Shown here: positions 52,535-55,019 of the stretch, piece after piece | Numbering within the stretch: position 1 is the first letter of the stretch | Layout of the letters: every line of letters starts with the position of its first letter | Made by a program: the position numbers and the translations under genes | NCBI GenBank assembly: GCA_035644475.1 | Contig: DASQOL010000003.1 | Span: forward strand, 1-55,019 | DNA length: 55,019 bases | Direction of reading: 5' to 3' | From: FEN-1219 sp035644475 | GTDB taxonomy: Bacteria; Pseudomonadota; Gammaproteobacteria; Steroidobacterales; Rariloculaceae | The notes under the pieces: model-generated | The model's input: only the letters and a program-made list of their open reading frames with translations | Databases searched by the model: none | Told to the model about the DNA's origin: nothing

Positions 52535-54049
52535 ATGATCAGCCTACTAGCCGCAGCGCAGCTATCCGCGCTGCTGAACATGCCGTGCGAGCAGCTCACC
52601 ACCGTGCCGCTCGAGCGCGCGACCATCACTTCGGCCGCGACGGTGAAGGAGGGCATCTTCACGCCGCCCCCGCGTCCCGCCGGAGCGGCGGGCGGTCCGC
52701 CGCCGGACGCGAATGCGCCCCCGCCCCCGCCCCCGCAGCCGATCCCGGAGCACTGCCGCGTGCAGATGGTGCTCAAGCCGACACCGGACTCGAACATCAA
52801 CGTCGACCTCTGGCTGCCGACGCAGAACTGGAACGGCAAGTTCCTCGCGGTCGGCAACGGCGGCTGGGCCGGCTCGATCCAGGGCTACGGCGACATGCAG
52901 GAAGCGCTGCGCCGCGGCTACGCCACGGCCGGCACCGACACCGGCCACACCGCGGCCGACGGTGCCAACGGCACGTTCGCGCTCGGTCACCCCGAGAAGA
53001 TCGTCGACTTCGCGTACCGCGCGCTGCACGACATGACGGTGAAGTCGAAGCGGCTCATGGACGTCTACTACTCGAAGCCGCTCGACTACTCCTACTACAA
53101 GGGCTGCTCCACCGGCGGCCGCATGGGCGTGATGGCCGCGCAGCGCTATCCCGGCGACTACGACGGCATCATCGCGGGCGCGCTCGCGAACCGTCACATC
53201 CACATGCACACGGCCGGCTGGTATCGCGGCGTAGTGCTCACCAAGAATCCGGACCAGGTGTTGCCCGAAGCCAAGGCGAAGCTCGTCAATGACGCGGTGA
53301 TGGCGAAGTGCGACGTGCTGCACGAAGGGTTCTTGAACAACCCGCGGCAGTGCTCGTTCGACTACAAGTCGCTCGCGTGCGGCAAGGGCAAGACCGGCGA
53401 CACCTGCCTCACGCCGGGCGAGCTCACCACCGTGCAGAACTTCTACGGCGGCACGAAGAACAGCAAAGGCGAGCTGATTTTCTCGGGCCAAGCGATCAGC
53501 GTGCGGCTGCCGGCCCTCTCGGCGCCCCAGAATCCGGGGGGCGGGGGCACGTTCGACACGGTCCGCATCCTGGGCTTCCAGAACGCGGACTACGACTGGC
53601 ACAATTTCGACCTCGACCGCGACATGCCGATCGTCGACAAGGCCACCGGCTTCGTCGACGCGGTGAACCCCGACCTGCGCGCGTTCGAAGCGGCCGGCGG
53701 CAAGCTGCTGCTCTACGCCGGCTGGAACGACAACACCATCACGCCCGAGAACACGGTGCTCTACTACGAGAGCGTGCTGCGCGAGATGGGTCCGGAGCAA
53801 TCGGACTGGACGCGCCTGTTCCTCGTGCCCGGCATGCAGCATTGCGGCAATGGCCCGGGCCCGAACACGTTCGACTCGATCACGGCGCTCGAGCAGTGGC
53901 GGGAGAAGAATGTGGCGCCCGCGCAGCTCATGGGCACGAACCGGCAGTCCGGTCTTACGCGGCCGATCTGCGCGTACCCGCAGTACGCGAAGTACAAGGG
54001 CTCGGACGACCTGAAGGACGCCGCCAACTGGAGCTGCGCAACCAACTGA
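52535..54049 (+). CDS. Tannase/feruloyl esterase family alpha/beta hydrolase
   Basis: A 504-aa esterase. The nucleophile is in GCSTGGRMG near residue 190. The Asp is in YAGWNDNTI near 395 and the His in PGMQHCGNG near 430, with Cys beside Ser and His forming the family's CS-D-HC motif. A Pro-rich insertion (PPPPPQ) lies near 65. The N-terminus is only weakly hydrophobic (MISLLAAAQLSALLN), so export is uncertain. AGGGGGAAG precedes the ATG. It should cleave aromatic-acid esters such as gallate or ferulate. The 248 bases upstream hold no other gene. Confidence 0.9.
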   Translation: MISLLAAAQLSALLNMPCEQLTTVPLERATITSAATVKEGIFTPPPRPAGAAGGPPPDANAPPPPPPQPIPEHCRVQMVLKPTPDSNINVDLWLPTQNWNGKFLAVGNGGWAGSIQGYGDMQEALRRGYATAGTDTGHTAADGANGTFALGHPEKIVDFAYRALHDMTVKSKRLMDVYYSKPLDYSYYKGCSTGGRMGVMAAQRYPGDYDGIIAGALANRHIHMHTAGWYRGVVLTKNPDQVLPEAKAKLVNDAVMAKCDVLHEGFLNNPRQCSFDYKSLACGKGKTGDTCLTPGELTTVQNFYGGTKNSKGELIFSGQAISVRLPALSAPQNPGGGGTFDTVRILGFQNADYDWHNFDLDRDMPIVDKATGFVDAVNPDLRAFEAAGGKLLLYAGWNDNTITPENTVLYYESVLREMGPEQSDWTRLFLVPGMQHCGNGPGPNTFDSITALEQWREKNVAPAQLMGTNRQSGLTRPICAYPQYAKYKGSDDLKDAANWSCATN

Positions 54050-54112
54050 GTTTCCGCGGAAACAATTTGCACTGGTCTGGTGCGAAATCCCTCCGCGGAG
54101 GGATTTCCGCGG
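54048..54112. repeat. Composite palindrome, CTCCGCGGAG/TTCCGCGGAA family (copy 2)
   Basis: GTTTCCGCGGAAAC (54050-54063), a hairpin centre TTGCACTGGTCTGGTGCGAA, CCCTCCGCGGAGGG (about 54089-54102) and a trailing ATTTCCGCGG follow each other. It is the inverse of the copy at 19728-19779 and begins at the esterase stop codon. Confidence 0.9.
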
Positions 54113-54207
54113 TGGCGGGTAACAGGCGTAGGACCGGCGGGACGAAGTCGTAGCGTGTGCGGCGGCACGCGCGGAAGGTCGGTGGCTCCACAGCTCGGAG
54201 CCGCCGC

Positions 54208-54957
54208 ATGGACATGAAAGTCGATTCGAAGCTGATTCGGCGCTTGCGCGAGCAGCGTGCCTGGAGTCAGGAGCACCTGGCCGAGGTCACGGGCTTGGGT
54301 CTGCGCACGATCCAGCGCATCGAGAGCACGGGCGCCGCGGCCTACGAGTCGGCGCGCGCGCTCGCGGCGGTGCTCGAGATCGACGTCGCTCGGCTCCGCG
54401 TCGAGGATCCGCCCGCGGCCGAGACGCGCACGTTCCCCGCGGCCGACACGCGCGCGATGGAAACCGCCGCGCCCGCAGTCGCGCCCGCTCATCCGCTGCG
54501 CCGTCGCGCGCTGCGCCCCGCGCCCCCGTGGCGCCGACCCGCGATGGTGGGCGTCGCCGTGCTCGCGGTCGGCGGCGCGCTGTTCCTCGCGAAGAACGGC
54601 TTCGCCGATCCGATCCAGCTCGACGTCGACGTCTCGATCAACGACCAGAAATGGGAGCGCCGCATGGTCGTGGACGAGGGCACGCTCGTGCCGAACGTCA
54701 ACGACGTCACGCTTGGCGACACGCTGAAGTTCGAGATCGTTCCCACGATCCAGGACAACGGGATCATGCTCACGATGAAGCTGCTCGTGCGCGAAGGAGA
54801 GCGCTACGTGCTCGTCGCTTCACCGAGCATCCTGGTGGAGGATGGCCAGGAGGGCGCGGTAAAGTTCACGACCGACGACGGGAAGTCGTTCCAGCTCTCG
54901 ATCACCCCGCGCAGTAATCCGACCGACGTTCCGAAGCAGCTCCAACAGCGCCGCTGA
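54208..54957 (+). CDS. Membrane-anchored XRE-type helix-turn-helix regulator
   Basis: A 249-aa protein. The HTH domain is at about 8-62 (IRRLREQRAWSQEHLAEVTGLGLRTIQRIES), an Ala/Pro-rich linker runs to 110, a single TM lies at about 112-128 (MVGVAVLAVGGALFLAK), and a C-terminal beta-rich domain spans 135-249. With the HTH inside, the C-terminal domain would be periplasmic, as in RodZ- or ToxR-like one-component sensors. The ATG at 54208 has GGAG eight bases upstream; another ATG is at 54214. The C-terminal domain matches no family I can name. Confidence 0.85.
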   Translation: MDMKVDSKLIRRLREQRAWSQEHLAEVTGLGLRTIQRIESTGAAAYESARALAAVLEIDVARLRVEDPPAAETRTFPAADTRAMETAAPAVAPAHPLRRRALRPAPPWRRPAMVGVAVLAVGGALFLAKNGFADPIQLDVDVSINDQKWERRMVVDEGTLVPNVNDVTLGDTLKFEIVPTIQDNGIMLTMKLLVREGERYVLVASPSILVEDGQEGAVKFTTDDGKSFQLSITPRSNPTDVPKQLQQRR

Positions 54958-54971
54958 CGACCCGATGCGCG

Positions 54972-55019
54972 TCAGGCGTCGCGCGCCGCGCGCACGATCG
55001 ACGACGCGAGCACGATGAG
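54972..55019 (-). CDS. 3' end of a minus-strand gene (partial)
   Basis: A minus-strand frame enters from the right edge and ends with TGA at 54974-54972. The last residues read LIVLASSIVRAARDA. The frame is open and has typical codon use, but it is too short to identify, and it is only suggested by the gap after the convergent regulator gene. Confidence 0.3.
   Translation of the reverse strand, partial: LIVLASSIVRAARDA

Overview
The window is high-GC bacterial chromosome. It opens in the 3' end of a 23S rRNA gene, followed by 5S rRNA and a strong terminator. Several features point to Gammaproteobacteria, perhaps near Xanthomonadales/Steroidobacterales: the birA-coaX-SPOR order, yaeQ beside a tRNA-Thr, a PdxJ of the N-x-N-K-I-A type, and the cobalamin-riboswitch btuFCD operon. 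That placement is inference, and Betaproteobacteria are not excluded. Genes are tightly packed, and stop/start overlaps of the ATGA or GTGA type are very frequent.

Layout. 1-652: rRNA operon end. 704-5587 (minus): a three-gene export operon (ATPase, FtsX-like permease, AttH-like lipoprotein) and a small unknown gene. 5718-9649: a small protein, an HDOD-GGDEF signalling protein, a CDP-alcohol phosphatidyltransferase/HAD pair and a glutathione transferase. 9767-12663 (minus): btuFCD behind a cobalamin riboswitch. 12838-18926: M61 peptidase, plsY, birA, coaX, a SPOR protein and an exported methyltransferase-like protein. 19049-22530: tRNA-Thr, yaeQ, two alpha/beta hydrolases and a MerR/TipAS regulator. 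22536-29740 (minus): a lipoprotein DUF885 peptidase, a periplasmic 5'-nucleotidase, and an ECF sigma factor coupled to a four-TM protein and an ABC exporter. 29872-31056: a TIR-TM-FGE-like protein. 31274-37512: a secreted unknown, a triple NTF2-like protein, GNAT, HAD, a divergent PurM and PdxJ. 37515-40047: a lower-GC patch with an IS91-type remnant, an unknown lipoprotein and a frameshifted lipase. 40175-43585: a PLD-family protein, an RraB-like protein, a truncated SRPBCC gene and an antibiotic-kinase-like gene. 43746-48106: a large FtsX-like permease convergent with a LytS/LytTR two-component pair. 48325-52286: a five-gene sulfur operon. 52535 to the end: a tannase/feruloyl esterase, a membrane-anchored XRE-type regulator, and the tail of a minus-strand gene.

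The strongest candidate for an under-described system is the overlapping operon at 48325-52286. It encodes an exported tandem rhodanese, two YeeE/YedE half-transporters, a rhodanese-like protein with Ser in place of the catalytic Cys, and a Moco-sulfurase-like PLP enzyme. Together they suggest a route from periplasmic sulfane sulfur to a cytoplasmic sulfuration step. Other signals worth attention are four families of intergenic palindromic repeats, one of which supplies the stop codons of two genes; a 51-bp in-frame duplication in a lipoprotein leader; and a PurM paralogue with a rewritten nucleotide loop.
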